Of a stretch of DNA of 53,699 bases, positions 43,728 to 52,513 are shown piece after piece. The position numbers and the translations under genes are program-made. Numbering within the stretch: position 1 is the first letter of the stretch; the number at the start of each line of letters is the position of its first letter. Source of the DNA: Chitinophagaceae bacterium (GTDB taxonomy: Bacteria > Bacteroidota > Bacteroidia > Chitinophagales > Chitinophagaceae); contig JAJTFY010000011.1 in the NCBI GenBank assembly GCA_021299175.1, positions 1 through 53,699 of the forward strand, in the 5' to 3' direction. The notes below the pieces were generated by a model that worked only from the letters and a program-made list of their open reading frames with translations, had not been told where the DNA came from and made no database searches.

Positions 43728-46541
43728 TTATGAAGCCTCCAATTCAATCTTTAAAAACTTTGCAGTATGGCTTCCCTTGACCTTGAGCAAGCCAAGAGGA
43801 TCACCTTCGTATAAAATCGTTCCACCACCATCGCCCCCTTCAGGGCCTAGGTCAATGATATGATCAGCCACTTTGATCACATCCAGGTTGTGTTCAATGA
43901 CCAACACAGTATTGCCTCGGTTGACCAATTTGTTCAACACGTTCAGCAAGAGGTTGATGTCTTGAAAATGAAGGCCCGTTGTAGGCTCATCCAAAATATA
44001 AAAAGTCTTTCCTGTATCTTTCTTGGAGAGTTCGGTAGAAAGCTTGACACGCTGTGCCTCACCACCACTGAGGGTTACAGCAGATTGGCCAAGGGTGACA
44101 TACCCTAGCCCAACTTCCTGCAACACTTTGACTTTTCTGTAGAGGTAGGGGATTTGTTGAAAGAATTCCACCGCCTCATCTACCGTCATATCCAATACAT
44201 CGCTGATGGACTTTCCCTTGTACCGGATCTCCAGTGTTTCACGGTTGTAGCGCTTGCCATTGCATTTCTCACAATGCACATACACATCAGGAAGAAAATT
44301 CATTTCAATCACCCTCAATCCTCCCCCTTCACACATGTCGCAGCGACCAGCCTTTACATTGAAGGAAAAACGTCCTGCATTATAGCCCCGGATCTTTGCT
44401 TCAGGCACTGCGGCAAATAGCTGACGGATGTCTGTAAAGAAATTACAATAGGTAGCAGGATTGCTCCTGGGCGTTCTGCCAATGGGTGATTGATCAATTT
44501 CTATCACCTTATCAATATGCTCCAACCCGGTTATTTTTTTATAGGGCATGGGATCCTGCTTGGCATCATAACAATGCTTGTTCAACAGCGGATAAAGGGT
44601 TTCATTGATCAGGGTGGATTTTCCACTGCCACTTACACCGGTTACGAGAACGAAGGTGGCAAGCGGAATATTGATGTCGACATTTTTTAAATTATTGCCT
44701 GATGCGCCTTTTAACTGAAGATAATTGCCATTGCCTTTACGCCTCTCTGCTGGTAGGTCAACTTTTTTCTTATTGTTCAGGTAGCCTGCTGTTTCTGAGC
44801 CAGATTTGCAAACATCGGCAGGAGTGCCTTGCGCAACAATTCTACCACCATGAATACCAGCCTTTGGACCAACATCAATCAGGTGATCAGCAGCCAACAT
44901 GATATCCTTATCGTGCTCAACCACAATGACACTGTTACCAATATCCCTGAGGTTTTTCAAAGCCCCAATCAGTTGTTGATTGTCTCTTTGATGAAGTCCG
45001 ATGGATGGCTCATCCAAAATATAGGTAATGCCCTGTAGCTGTGACCCAATCTGGGTTGCCAGCCTTATCCTTTGAGATTCTCCGCCACTCAATGTCCTGG
45101 TGGGGCGGCCTAAAGAAAGATAACCCAGACCCACATCCAACAGAAAACCCAGACGGCTGCGAATTTCTTTGAGGATATCTTTGGCGATCAGGTTTTGGCG
45201 GGCATCTAGGCGCTTTTCAAGGTTTGCAAACCAATCCTGCAAAGCAGAGAGATTCATCTCAGAAAGATCTGCAATATGTTTCCCATCAATGCGAAACCAC
45301 AAACTCTCATTTTTCAATCTTGTACCATTACATGCCGTGCATGGCCTGAGCATCATGTATTTTTCCGCCCACTCACGGACTGCATCACTGGTGCTATCTG
45401 TAAACCAGCGCACCACCATGTTGATGACTCCTGGGTACTCCCCTTTTTCCAACTGATCAATATCCCCCAGGATTCCATCCTCCTTGCCAAACAAAATGAC
45501 ATTCAGGGCCTTTGGCGGAAGCTGCTCGATCGGGGTTTTCAGACTGAACTTGTGTTTTTTAGAAAGCTGCTCCACCATCTTGTAATAGTAGGAATCCCTT
45601 TCCTCACCCAAAGGCAGGATAGCCCCATCGGCAATGGAAATGGACCTGTCGGGCATGACGGCATTGAGGTCAATGGCATGCTGCTGCCCCAGGCCTTTGC
45701 AATCAGGGCAGGCACCATAGGGCGAGTTGAAGGAAAAAGTATTGGGAGAAGGCTCTTCGTAAGAAATTCCGGTTGTAGCACACATGAGCTTCTTGCTGTA
45801 CTGAACAACCGAATCATTGTCATGCACAAGGATAAACAAGAGTCCCTTTCCGATTTGCATCGACTGGTTGATGCTCTGGCCAATCCTGATTTTCATGTCT
45901 GGCGTAACAGCAAGCCTGTCTACCACCACTTCAATATCATGAACCTTGTATCGGTCTACTTGCATCTTGGGTACCAGGTCTTTCAATTCACCATCCACCC
46001 TTACTTTCACGAAACCCTTTTTCCGGGTCTCTTCAAACAATTCACGGTAATGGCCTTTTCTACCCCGCACGAGGGGTGCCAATATGGTAATTTTTTTGTC
46101 AGCTAGTTTTTTGAAAAGGTCAGTAACAATTTCTTCATCCGTGAACTTGACCATTTTCTTGCCGGTATTCATGGAATAGGCGTCCCCTGCCCTGGCAAAG
46201 AGCAGCCTGAGAAAATCATATACTTCTGTCACCGTTCCAACGGTAGATCTCGGATTGCGGTTGGTGGTCTTTTGTTCAATGGAAATAACGGGCGACAACC
46301 CTGAGATTTTGTCAACATCCGGTCTTTCCATTTCTCCCATGAACTGACGGGCATAAGTGCCAAAGGTTTCCATGTACCTCCTGTGCCCCTCAGCATAAAT
46401 GGTATCAAAGGCCAATGAAGATTTGCCACTTCCACTGATTCCTGTAATCACCACCAACTGATGCTTGGGGATGGTGATGTCAATATTCTTCAGGTTATGT
46501 GCCCGGGCGCCGATGACTTCTATGTTGTCTTTTTTTACCAT
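43728..46541 (-). CDS. uvrA: Excinuclease ABC subunit UvrA
   Basis: UvrA recognises DNA lesions in nucleotide-excision repair. The 937-residue protein has two ABC ATPase modules: Walker A GISGSGKS (34-41) and GVSGSGKSTLINE, signatures LSGGESQRIRLA and LSGGEAQRVKLS, and ILDEPSIGLHQRD and ILDEPTTGLHFQD. It has the zinc-finger cysteines CPDCKGLG, CTACNGTR, CDMCEGGG and CEKCNGKR. The ATG at 46541 (MVKKDNIEVIGARAHNLKN) is preferred over a TTG at 46550. TAATTTTG lies six bases before this ATG. It is divergent from the SAM-riboswitch operon. Confidence 0.97.
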   Translation of the reverse strand: MVKKDNIEVIGARAHNLKNIDITIPKHQLVVITGISGSGKSSLAFDTIYAEGHRRYMETFGTYARQFMGEMERPDVDKISGLSPVISIEQKTTNRNPRSTVGTVTEVYDFLRLLFARAGDAYSMNTGKKMVKFTDEEIVTDLFKKLADKKITILAPLVRGRKGHYRELFEETRKKGFVKVRVDGELKDLVPKMQVDRYKVHDIEVVVDRLAVTPDMKIRIGQSINQSMQIGKGLLFILVHDNDSVVQYSKKLMCATTGISYEEPSPNTFSFNSPYGACPDCKGLGQQHAIDLNAVMPDRSISIADGAILPLGEERDSYYYKMVEQLSKKHKFSLKTPIEQLPPKALNVILFGKEDGILGDIDQLEKGEYPGVINMVVRWFTDSTSDAVREWAEKYMMLRPCTACNGTRLKNESLWFRIDGKHIADLSEMNLSALQDWFANLEKRLDARQNLIAKDILKEIRSRLGFLLDVGLGYLSLGRPTRTLSGGESQRIRLATQIGSQLQGITYILDEPSIGLHQRDNQQLIGALKNLRDIGNSVIVVEHDKDIMLAADHLIDVGPKAGIHGGRIVAQGTPADVCKSGSETAGYLNNKKKVDLPAERRKGNGNYLQLKGASGNNLKNVDINIPLATFVLVTGVSGSGKSTLINETLYPLLNKHCYDAKQDPMPYKKITGLEHIDKVIEIDQSPIGRTPRSNPATYCNFFTDIRQLFAAVPEAKIRGYNAGRFSFNVKAGRCDMCEGGGLRVIEMNFLPDVYVHCEKCNGKRYNRETLEIRYKGKSISDVLDMTVDEAVEFFQQIPYLYRKVKVLQEVGLGYVTLGQSAVTLSGGEAQRVKLSTELSKKDTGKTFYILDEPTTGLHFQDINLLLNVLNKLVNRGNTVLVIEHNLDVIKVADHIIDLGPEGGDGGGTILYEGDPLGLLKVKGSHTAKFLKIELEAS

Positions 46542-46547
46542 TTCGTT

Positions 46548-46555
46548 CAAAATTA
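46548..46555 (-). promoter_or_regulatory. Predicted uvrA promoter, six bases from the ATG
   Basis: TAATTTTG on the minus strand lies six bases before the ATG at 46541, so the leader would be zero to a few bases. Its position also argues against the TTG at 46550. Confidence 0.55.
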
Positions 46556-46580
46556 ACGCAAATCAATTGAGCGCTTTGGA

Positions 46581-46611
46581 TTTGTCGAAATAAAAAAAAT
46601 GTTTACCTTTG
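46581..46611 (+). promoter_or_regulatory. Promoter of the SAM-riboswitch metX-hom operon
   Basis: TTTG (46581-46584), a 19-base spacer and TACCTTTG (46604-46611) are the best full match to the Bacteroidota consensus in the window. Transcription should begin a few bases later, shortly before the riboswitch stem at 46630. Confidence 0.8.
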
Positions 46612-46629
46612 CACCAGTTCTTTAATATT

Positions 46630-46734
46630 CTTATCCAGAAAGGCAGAGGGATTGGCCCGATGACGCCTTGACAACCTGTTAACTAACCATTAATAAGGTG
46701 TCAACTCCAGCTTGCGCAGGCAAGCACAGATAAG
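46630..46734 (+). promoter_or_regulatory. SAM-I riboswitch (S-box) aptamer
   Basis: P1 is closed by CTTATC (46630-46635) pairing with GATAAG (46729-46734). Inside are the conserved S-box blocks in order: AGAAAGGCAGAGGGA with the kink-turn, TTGGCCC (pseudoknot side), GATGACGCC, ACAACC, AAGGTGTCAACTCCAGC and GCAAGCACA. SAM binding to such aptamers represses methionine genes. Here it precedes metX and hom, as expected. The downstream expression platform is recognisable (terminator 46774-46804). Confidence 0.93.
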
Positions 46735-46773
46735 TCAGATATTTTCCCTTGACAAGATCAACGCTTTATAGTG

Positions 46774-46804
46774 AAAACCCATCTGACTTCAGATGGGTTT
46801 TTTT
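46774..46804 (+). terminator. Attenuator terminator of the SAM riboswitch
   Basis: A 12-bp stem (AAAACCCATCTG, 46774-46785, with 46790-46801), an ACTT loop and a run of seven T (46798-46804). The antiterminator is visible: AAGTCAGAT (46732-46740), which includes the 3' strand of P1, is perfectly complementary to ATCTGACTT (46781-46789) in the terminator. SAM binding should therefore favour termination. Confidence 0.9.
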
Positions 46805-46832
46805 ATGCCCTTTTTGGAAAGCATTGATCAAC

Positions 46833-47849
46833 ATGAACAAGACATTACATACATATCATTTCAAAGGCTTGCTGACCTTGGAGTCTGGAAAAACCATCCA
46901 GGATTTCAAGCTGGTCTATACCACCTTGGGTGAAATTTCACCCAACAAAGACAATGTGGTTTGGATTTTTCATGCCATGACCGCCAACAGCGATCCTTCT
47001 GATTGGTGGGCAGGAATGGTGGGCGAAGGGAAATTCTTTGACCCACGCAAGTATTTCATCATCTGTGTCAATATGCCAGGCAGTTATTACGGAAGCGTAA
47101 ATCCCCTGGACAATAATGAAGAGACAGGCATGCCTTTCCTTCAGGATTTCCCTTTCTTTACGCCAATGGACATGGCAAGGTCTTATGAACAGCTCAGGCT
47201 TTCACTCGGCATCTCCGCAATTTACATGGGAATCGGTGGATCAATGGGAGGACAACAGCTGATTGCCTGGGCTTGCCTGCAACCTACCTTGTTCAAATTC
47301 CTCGTTCCCATTGCTACCAATGCATTTCATTCTCCCTGGGGCAAAGCATTCAATGCCTCACAAAGGATGTGCATCGAAGCAGACCCCACCTGGAAAGAAA
47401 GAAGTCCGGAAGCAGGAATGGAGGGATTGAAAGTAGCGCGGTCGATTGCCCTGATCAGCTACAGGCATTATGATACCTATGGTCAAACACAAGAGGATCT
47501 TGACAAGGCCATTGAAAATACCAGGAGTGAATCCTACCAAAAATACCAGGGAGAAAAACTGGCAAAGCGGTTCAATGCGTTGAGTTATTATATACTGACC
47601 AAAAGCATGGACAGCCATCATTTGGGAAGAGGTGTGCTGGAGGCAGAGGAAATGCTGGAAAGAATCCAATCAACAACACTGGTCATCGGCATTTCATCCG
47701 ATTTGCTTTTTCCTGTGTCTGAACAGCGCTTTATTGCCAAGCATATTCCTGGTGCAAAACTGGAAGTGATATCATCCATTTATGGCCATGATGGATTCCT
47801 GATCGAACATGAGAAATTGAATGGACTGCTCAAAGAGCTGATCAACTGA
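46833..47849 (+). CDS. metX: Homoserine O-acetyltransferase
   Basis: MetX acetylates homoserine with acetyl-CoA, committing it to methionine synthesis. The 338-residue alpha/beta-hydrolase has the nucleophile Ser137 in GIGGSMGGQQLIAW, the acid in ISSDLLFPVSEQ and the His in IYGHDGFLIEHEKL. It also has the substrate-side blocks FHAMTANSDPSDWWAGMVG and CVNMPGSYYGSVNP. The ATG at 46833 is chosen because the longer open frame from 46749 would be read through the attenuator hairpin. Acetyl rather than succinyl specificity is inferred from family resemblance. hom follows 27 bases later. Confidence 0.93.
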   Translation: MNKTLHTYHFKGLLTLESGKTIQDFKLVYTTLGEISPNKDNVVWIFHAMTANSDPSDWWAGMVGEGKFFDPRKYFIICVNMPGSYYGSVNPLDNNEETGMPFLQDFPFFTPMDMARSYEQLRLSLGISAIYMGIGGSMGGQQLIAWACLQPTLFKFLVPIATNAFHSPWGKAFNASQRMCIEADPTWKERSPEAGMEGLKVARSIALISYRHYDTYGQTQEDLDKAIENTRSESYQKYQGEKLAKRFNALSYYILTKSMDSHHLGRGVLEAEEMLERIQSTTLVIGISSDLLFPVSEQRFIAKHIPGAKLEVISSIYGHDGFLIEHEKLNGLLKELIN

Positions 47850-47876
47850 TTAACATAAAATTTAAAACAAAGAAAA

Positions 47877-49130
47877 ATGGGTTCAGAAAAAACACTGGTG
47901 ATTGGGATGTTTGGATTTGGCGTGGTTGGTGAAGGATTGTACAAAGTATTGAAGCAGACACCTTCCCTGAAGGCCTCTATCAAAAAAGTATGCATCAAGA
48001 ACACAAGCAAGAAAAGAAATGCGCCTGCGTCGCTGTTCACTTCCGAAAAAAATGACTTGTTGCTTGATCCGGAAATCAATGTGATTGTTGAAGTGATCAA
48101 CGATAGCGTGGCGGGATACGAGATTGTGACTACTGCATTGAAAAATGGTAAAGATGTTGTGAGTGCCAGCAAGAAAATGCTGTCAGAGCACCTTCCAGAA
48201 CTTATTGAACTTCAGCAAACCACCGGCAGGTCTTTGCTGTACGAAGCCTCGGCTTGTGCGTCCATCCCTGTAATAAGGAACCTGGAGGAATATTATGACA
48301 ACGACCTCTTGCATTCCATCAAGGCGATTGTCAACGGATCCACGAATTTCATCCTTACCAAAATGTTTGAGGAAAAACTGAATTTCAAGGAAGCCTTGCT
48401 GCTGGCCCAACAACTCGGCTTTGCAGAAACAGACCCTACACTGGATATTGAGGGATTTGATGCGGCAAACAAATGGGTGCTTCTGCTTGCCCATAGCTAT
48501 GGCATCACAACAACCATTGATCAGATGCTGTTCAACGGCATCACACAAATCAATGAGCTGGATGCAAAAGTGGCGCAGTCAAGAAACCAATCCATCAAGT
48601 TGGTGGCTCAGGCAAAAAAATTGCAAAATGGAACAGTTGCTTCCTTCCTGCTCCCACAGTTTGTAGACCATGCAGACCAGTTGTATTTTGTAAAGAATGA
48701 ATACAATGGTGTGGTGATTGAAAGTGGATTTGCGGACAAGCAATTCTTTTATGGTAAAGGTGCAGGAAGTTTCCCTACCGCTTCTGCTGTATTGAGTGAC
48801 ATTGCCGCTTTGCGCTATGGATACCGGTATGAATACAAAAAACTCAACCAGCAAGTTCCATCAACCCTTTCAGATGATTTCCATTTAAGAATCTATATCA
48901 GCTTTGAGGACCTTGCCAATATCCCCAAGGAGGAATTTGCCAGCATTGAAGAATGGCATTCTGGGAACGAAAGAAGTTACCTGATTGGGACCATCCCTTT
49001 CAAATCCCTTTTACACAAAGAGTGGTGGAAAAGCAACAATACCTCTCTTGTGTTGATGCCGGATAACATCATTGAAAATACAGCCCTGACTGAGCTGAAA
49101 AAAATGAGCTTATCGCTTGCTGGACTTTAG
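47877..49130 (+). CDS. hom: Homoserine dehydrogenase
   Basis: Homoserine dehydrogenase reduces aspartate semialdehyde to homoserine, the substrate of the MetX encoded just upstream. The 417-residue protein has the NAD(P)-binding start VIGMFGFGVVGEGLYKVL, the catalytic-domain blocks ASACASIPVIRNLEEYYDNDL, VNGSTNFILTKMFEE and AETDPTLDIEGFDAANKW, and KGAGSFPTASAVLSDI. The C-terminus (about residues 330-417) is a short regulatory-like domain. Both genes are placed under the SAM riboswitch. It converges on the sulfatase gene. Confidence 0.93.
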   Translation: MGSEKTLVIGMFGFGVVGEGLYKVLKQTPSLKASIKKVCIKNTSKKRNAPASLFTSEKNDLLLDPEINVIVEVINDSVAGYEIVTTALKNGKDVVSASKKMLSEHLPELIELQQTTGRSLLYEASACASIPVIRNLEEYYDNDLLHSIKAIVNGSTNFILTKMFEEKLNFKEALLLAQQLGFAETDPTLDIEGFDAANKWVLLLAHSYGITTTIDQMLFNGITQINELDAKVAQSRNQSIKLVAQAKKLQNGTVASFLLPQFVDHADQLYFVKNEYNGVVIESGFADKQFFYGKGAGSFPTASAVLSDIAALRYGYRYEYKKLNQQVPSTLSDDFHLRIYISFEDLANIPKEEFASIEEWHSGNERSYLIGTIPFKSLLHKEWWKSNNTSLVLMPDNIIENTALTELKKMSLSLAGL

Positions 49131-49146
49131 CAATTGCGGTGATGGA

Positions 49147-50625
49147 TTATTGACCCAACATCCCCGAAGGCCGGTTGTTGGCGCCTTTCCTATTTCGCAA
49201 ATCATCGCCCAGGTCTTTTCGTGCTTCTTCGGCAATGGCCTCTAGCTGTCTAACAATCTCAGGATAAAGGCCTTTGACATCGTATTCCTCACCCGGATCC
49301 CTTCTCAGATCGTAAAGTGCCTTGTATACCATCACATTTTCGGGCGCTGGGCCAGGAAAACCATTGAAACCAGGTGAGCCGACTTCATAGGATCGTGCGG
49401 GATGTTGAAAGACCAATTTCCAATTGTCCATTCGGACCGCCTCTAGCGCATTTTTGCGGTAGTAATAGAGGAAGGTTTTTCTTGGGGAGGCCGTTGGATC
49501 TCCTTTCAGAATGGGAGAAATATCTACCCCATCAATCTTCTTTTCTGGAAGTGGTGCTTTGGTCAGTGAGGCAATGGTTGGAAGAATATCGATGGTTGAA
49601 GCAAGTTGGTTAGACACGATGCCTGCAGGCAAAACACCCTTCCAGCGCATGATGCAGGGCACCCTTTGCCCTCCTTCAAATGAAGTACCCTTTCCTTCCC
49701 TGAAACCTCCGGAAGACCCAGCATGGTTGCCGAAATTCAGCCAGGGACCGTTATCACTCGTAAAAATAACCAGGGTATTTTTGTCCAGCCCTTCTTCTTT
49801 TAGGGTCTGCATAATCTTACCAACATTAAAATCGACTTCCTGGATTACGTCACCATACATTCCCTGTTTGCTTTTTCCACGGAATGCCGGAGATGCATTA
49901 ATGGGCACATGCGGCATGGGATTGGGTATATAAGCGAAAAATGGTTTGTGCTTGTTTTTCCGGATGAACTGAATGGCTGCATCTGCAAGCCTTCCCGTCA
50001 GTGTAGCCTGGTCTTCCAGGGTTTTAATGGTATCGATTGGCCTATCATTTTTGATCAATGGAAGGGGTGGATGTTGACTTTTATTGCTCCCGGATTTAAC
50101 TGGTTGTCCATCATAACCCACAGGCCACATGTCATTGGAATAGGGAAGTCCGAGATATTCGTCAAATCCCTGGTTAAACGGCAGGAACTCCCTTGCATCC
50201 CCAAGATGCCACTTTCCAAAAATACCCGTAGCATAATTCTTTTGTTTGAGCAGGTCAGCGATGGTCATTTCATCTTTGGCCAATCCAACCTTTGCACCCG
50301 GAAACAAAGCACCTGAAATACCCACCCTGTTGGCGTAACAGCCCGTCATCAGTGAAGCCCTTGAGGCGCTGCAAACTGCCTGAGAAGACAGAAAATTGGT
50401 AAAGCGGATGCCCTCTGATGCAAGCCTGTCAAGATTGGGTGTATGGATATCCAAGGCCCCATTGCATGAAAGATCGCCATAACCCATGTCGTCCATGAAA
50501 ATGAGGATGATGTTGGGGGATTGATTTGCTGATGGGACCGGAGCAGGAGTTGCAGGAGAAACAAGCGATTGTTGTGAAGTCAACAACATTGCAAGTGTCG
50601 CAATGAATAGCAGCTTTTTTTTCAT
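49147..50625 (-). CDS. Sulfatase (arylsulfatase / GalNAc-6-sulfatase-like)
   Basis: The 492-residue protein has a signal peptide (residues 1-22). The type I sulfatase fold is marked by FMDDMGYGDLSCNG (metal-binding Asp pair, 45-46) and the CxAxR active-site motif QAVCSASRASLMTG, in which Cys85 should be converted to formylglycine. GKWHLGD and FTSDNGPWLNFGNHAGSSG follow. It would hydrolyse sulfate esters outside the cytoplasm. No sulfatase-maturing enzyme is in the window. The adjacent same-strand symporter could import the released sugar, which is inference only. Confidence 0.92.
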   Translation of the reverse strand: MKKKLLFIATLAMLLTSQQSLVSPATPAPVPSANQSPNIILIFMDDMGYGDLSCNGALDIHTPNLDRLASEGIRFTNFLSSQAVCSASRASLMTGCYANRVGISGALFPGAKVGLAKDEMTIADLLKQKNYATGIFGKWHLGDAREFLPFNQGFDEYLGLPYSNDMWPVGYDGQPVKSGSNKSQHPPLPLIKNDRPIDTIKTLEDQATLTGRLADAAIQFIRKNKHKPFFAYIPNPMPHVPINASPAFRGKSKQGMYGDVIQEVDFNVGKIMQTLKEEGLDKNTLVIFTSDNGPWLNFGNHAGSSGGFREGKGTSFEGGQRVPCIMRWKGVLPAGIVSNQLASTIDILPTIASLTKAPLPEKKIDGVDISPILKGDPTASPRKTFLYYYRKNALEAVRMDNWKLVFQHPARSYEVGSPGFNGFPGPAPENVMVYKALYDLRRDPGEEYDVKGLYPEIVRQLEAIAEEARKDLGDDLRNRKGANNRPSGMLGQ

Positions 50626-50770
50626 GACGGCAGTTGATGGTTTTGAATGCTGGAAAATAGCGTCCAGATTTGATTAACTAAAATAGGTTAAATAAAGGAA
50701 AATATTCCCATGAACAATTATTTAACGAATTGCGATATCACAATAGTCAACCAAAAAACAAATCGTCCTG

Positions 50771-52375
50771 TCAATTGAAAATATAAAAAACGATGGCCAT
50801 CAATACTGCTACCAATACCCACAACAACTTGACCAGCAAAGATGTCTTTGATTTCTCTTTGACCAGTGGATCATTTTGATCTACCAATTGCACTAGTTCA
50901 TAATGCGGCTTGGTGATGAACGAAACTGCAATCATGAATACGACCAATGCAGACATCATGTAAAAACAAAGCAGCATGTAATGGGGCCAAAATTCTTTTG
51001 TAGGAAAGCCTGTCAATTGACAGAACCCAATCAGGAGACAAAGGAAAGTTCCAACATATAGCGTCAATTCAGCAGCCCTTGGCGTTGCGCGCTTCCAGAG
51101 GATTCCAACGATGAATACGGTAGATGCAGGTGGAGCGAGATATGTAATCAATGATTGCCCTAGATCGAACAGACCTTTGTCTGAATTGGATAACAAGATT
51201 GCCATGAGCACAGAGACGGTTGCTGCCAACACAATTATTTTCTTTCCAATGCTGTTGATCTCAGCAGCTGTCGCAGTTGGATTTATTTTCTTGACATAAA
51301 CATCCATGGCAAAAACAGTGCTGAATGAACTCAATCCAGTGGCCACATCATTGATGATGGAAACCAGGAGGGTGCCTAAGGCCAGCCCAATAACTCCAGT
51401 AGGCAACAAACCATAGACCATGGTAATGTAGGCATGGTCAGGATTGGCCAGTGGTGCAAAAACACCCTGATTAACAAGCACCAGGCACATGATTCCAGGT
51501 ACAATGAAAAGGGCTGGCATGACAATTTTCAATGCCGCTATCAACAAGGCTCCCTTCTGTCCATGGTCTACATTTTTGGCCGCAAGAGTACGCTGTACAA
51601 TGGTTTGGTCTGTACACCAAAACCAGATACCGATGACCGGATAACCCAATATCAACGCATGCCAGGGATACACTGGATCTGTGGATGGCTTGAGAATAAT
51701 CCAATAATCTTTGGGGACTGAAGCAACAAGTTTTTCTACACCTCCCACTTTATTCAATCCCAAGAAAAAAATGAGCATTGAGATGCCAATCAATACAATG
51801 GACTGGACCATTCCGGTATGCACAATTGAATTCAATCCACCATTCACGGAGTAGGACATGGCAATGGCTACAATCAGGATGGCTGAAACATAAATGGGAA
51901 TACCCAGCAACTGGTTGATGACAATGCCGCCGATGCATAGCATGAAGCTGGACCATACCACCAGGGAAGATACCATTGAAAAATAGGTGAAAAATATGTG
52001 GGATTTCTTGCCGAATCTTTTCATCAAATACTCCGGCATGGTCGAGATATTGTTGGCCAGATAACGGGGGATGAAAAGCAAGGAGAGGAGCATCAAGAAT
52101 ATCCATGCCAGCCAATCAAAGTTGGCAAGCACCATCCCACTGGTGTAAGCAGCCCCGAAACTGGCCACCAACATGGAAGGGCTCACATTGGTACTAAAAA
52201 TGGAAAGACCCACCTTGTACCAAGGCAATGATCTGCCTGATAAAAACAAATCTTCTGCATTGGGTGTGCCAAGAGCCGTTTTTTTCTTACTGATGAATAT
52301 GCCAACCAGGATCAAAAAGATGATGTACAATACAATCACAATTGAATCGGTCGCTCCAATTTGTATCCTACCCAT
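50771..52375 (-). CDS. Sodium:solute symporter (SSS family), intact
   Basis: The 534-residue protein has about 14 transmembrane segments with the SSS signature region DLFLSGRSLPWYKVGLSIFS, STNVSPSMLVASFGAAY, MPEYLMKRFGKKS, IGIWFWCTDQTIVQRTLAAKN and SIINDVATGLSSFSTVF. The substrate is probably a sugar or related solute, given the SGLT-like FWCTDQTIVQR motif. It lies upstream of the sulfatase on the same strand with a 145-base gap that shows no clear promoter or terminator. It is the intact counterpart of the broken symporter at 3043. Confidence 0.92.
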   Translation of the reverse strand: MGRIQIGATDSIVIVLYIIFLILVGIFISKKKTALGTPNAEDLFLSGRSLPWYKVGLSIFSTNVSPSMLVASFGAAYTSGMVLANFDWLAWIFLMLLSLLFIPRYLANNISTMPEYLMKRFGKKSHIFFTYFSMVSSLVVWSSFMLCIGGIVINQLLGIPIYVSAILIVAIAMSYSVNGGLNSIVHTGMVQSIVLIGISMLIFFLGLNKVGGVEKLVASVPKDYWIILKPSTDPVYPWHALILGYPVIGIWFWCTDQTIVQRTLAAKNVDHGQKGALLIAALKIVMPALFIVPGIMCLVLVNQGVFAPLANPDHAYITMVYGLLPTGVIGLALGTLLVSIINDVATGLSSFSTVFAMDVYVKKINPTATAAEINSIGKKIIVLAATVSVLMAILLSNSDKGLFDLGQSLITYLAPPASTVFIVGILWKRATPRAAELTLYVGTFLCLLIGFCQLTGFPTKEFWPHYMLLCFYMMSALVVFMIAVSFITKPHYELVQLVDQNDPLVKEKSKTSLLVKLLWVLVAVLMAIVFYIFN

Positions 52376-52415
52376 TGTTATGGTATTTTAAATGAACGTT
52401 CAACCTAGTGATGCC

Positions 52416-52456
52416 TTTTTCATGGTTATTTATATTTTACAAATAACCATGAAAAA
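52416..52456. repeat. 16-bp perfect inverted repeat
   Basis: The arms TTTTTCATGGTTATTT and its complement (52416-52431, 52441-52456) flank a 9-base loop between the VPS10-type gene and the symporter. There is no T tail in either direction, so an operator or an mRNA-end hairpin are both possible. Confidence 0.6.
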
Positions 52457-52513
52457 AAACGTCATCGGCTCATTTCATTAGCCATAGAGTATACTTTTTT
52501 GTCCTTTTCCTCC

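Noticed and set aside
46749-46832. Longer metX reading frame from 46749
   Set aside because: It would be translated through the riboswitch terminator hairpin and adds sequence unlike the MetX N-terminus.
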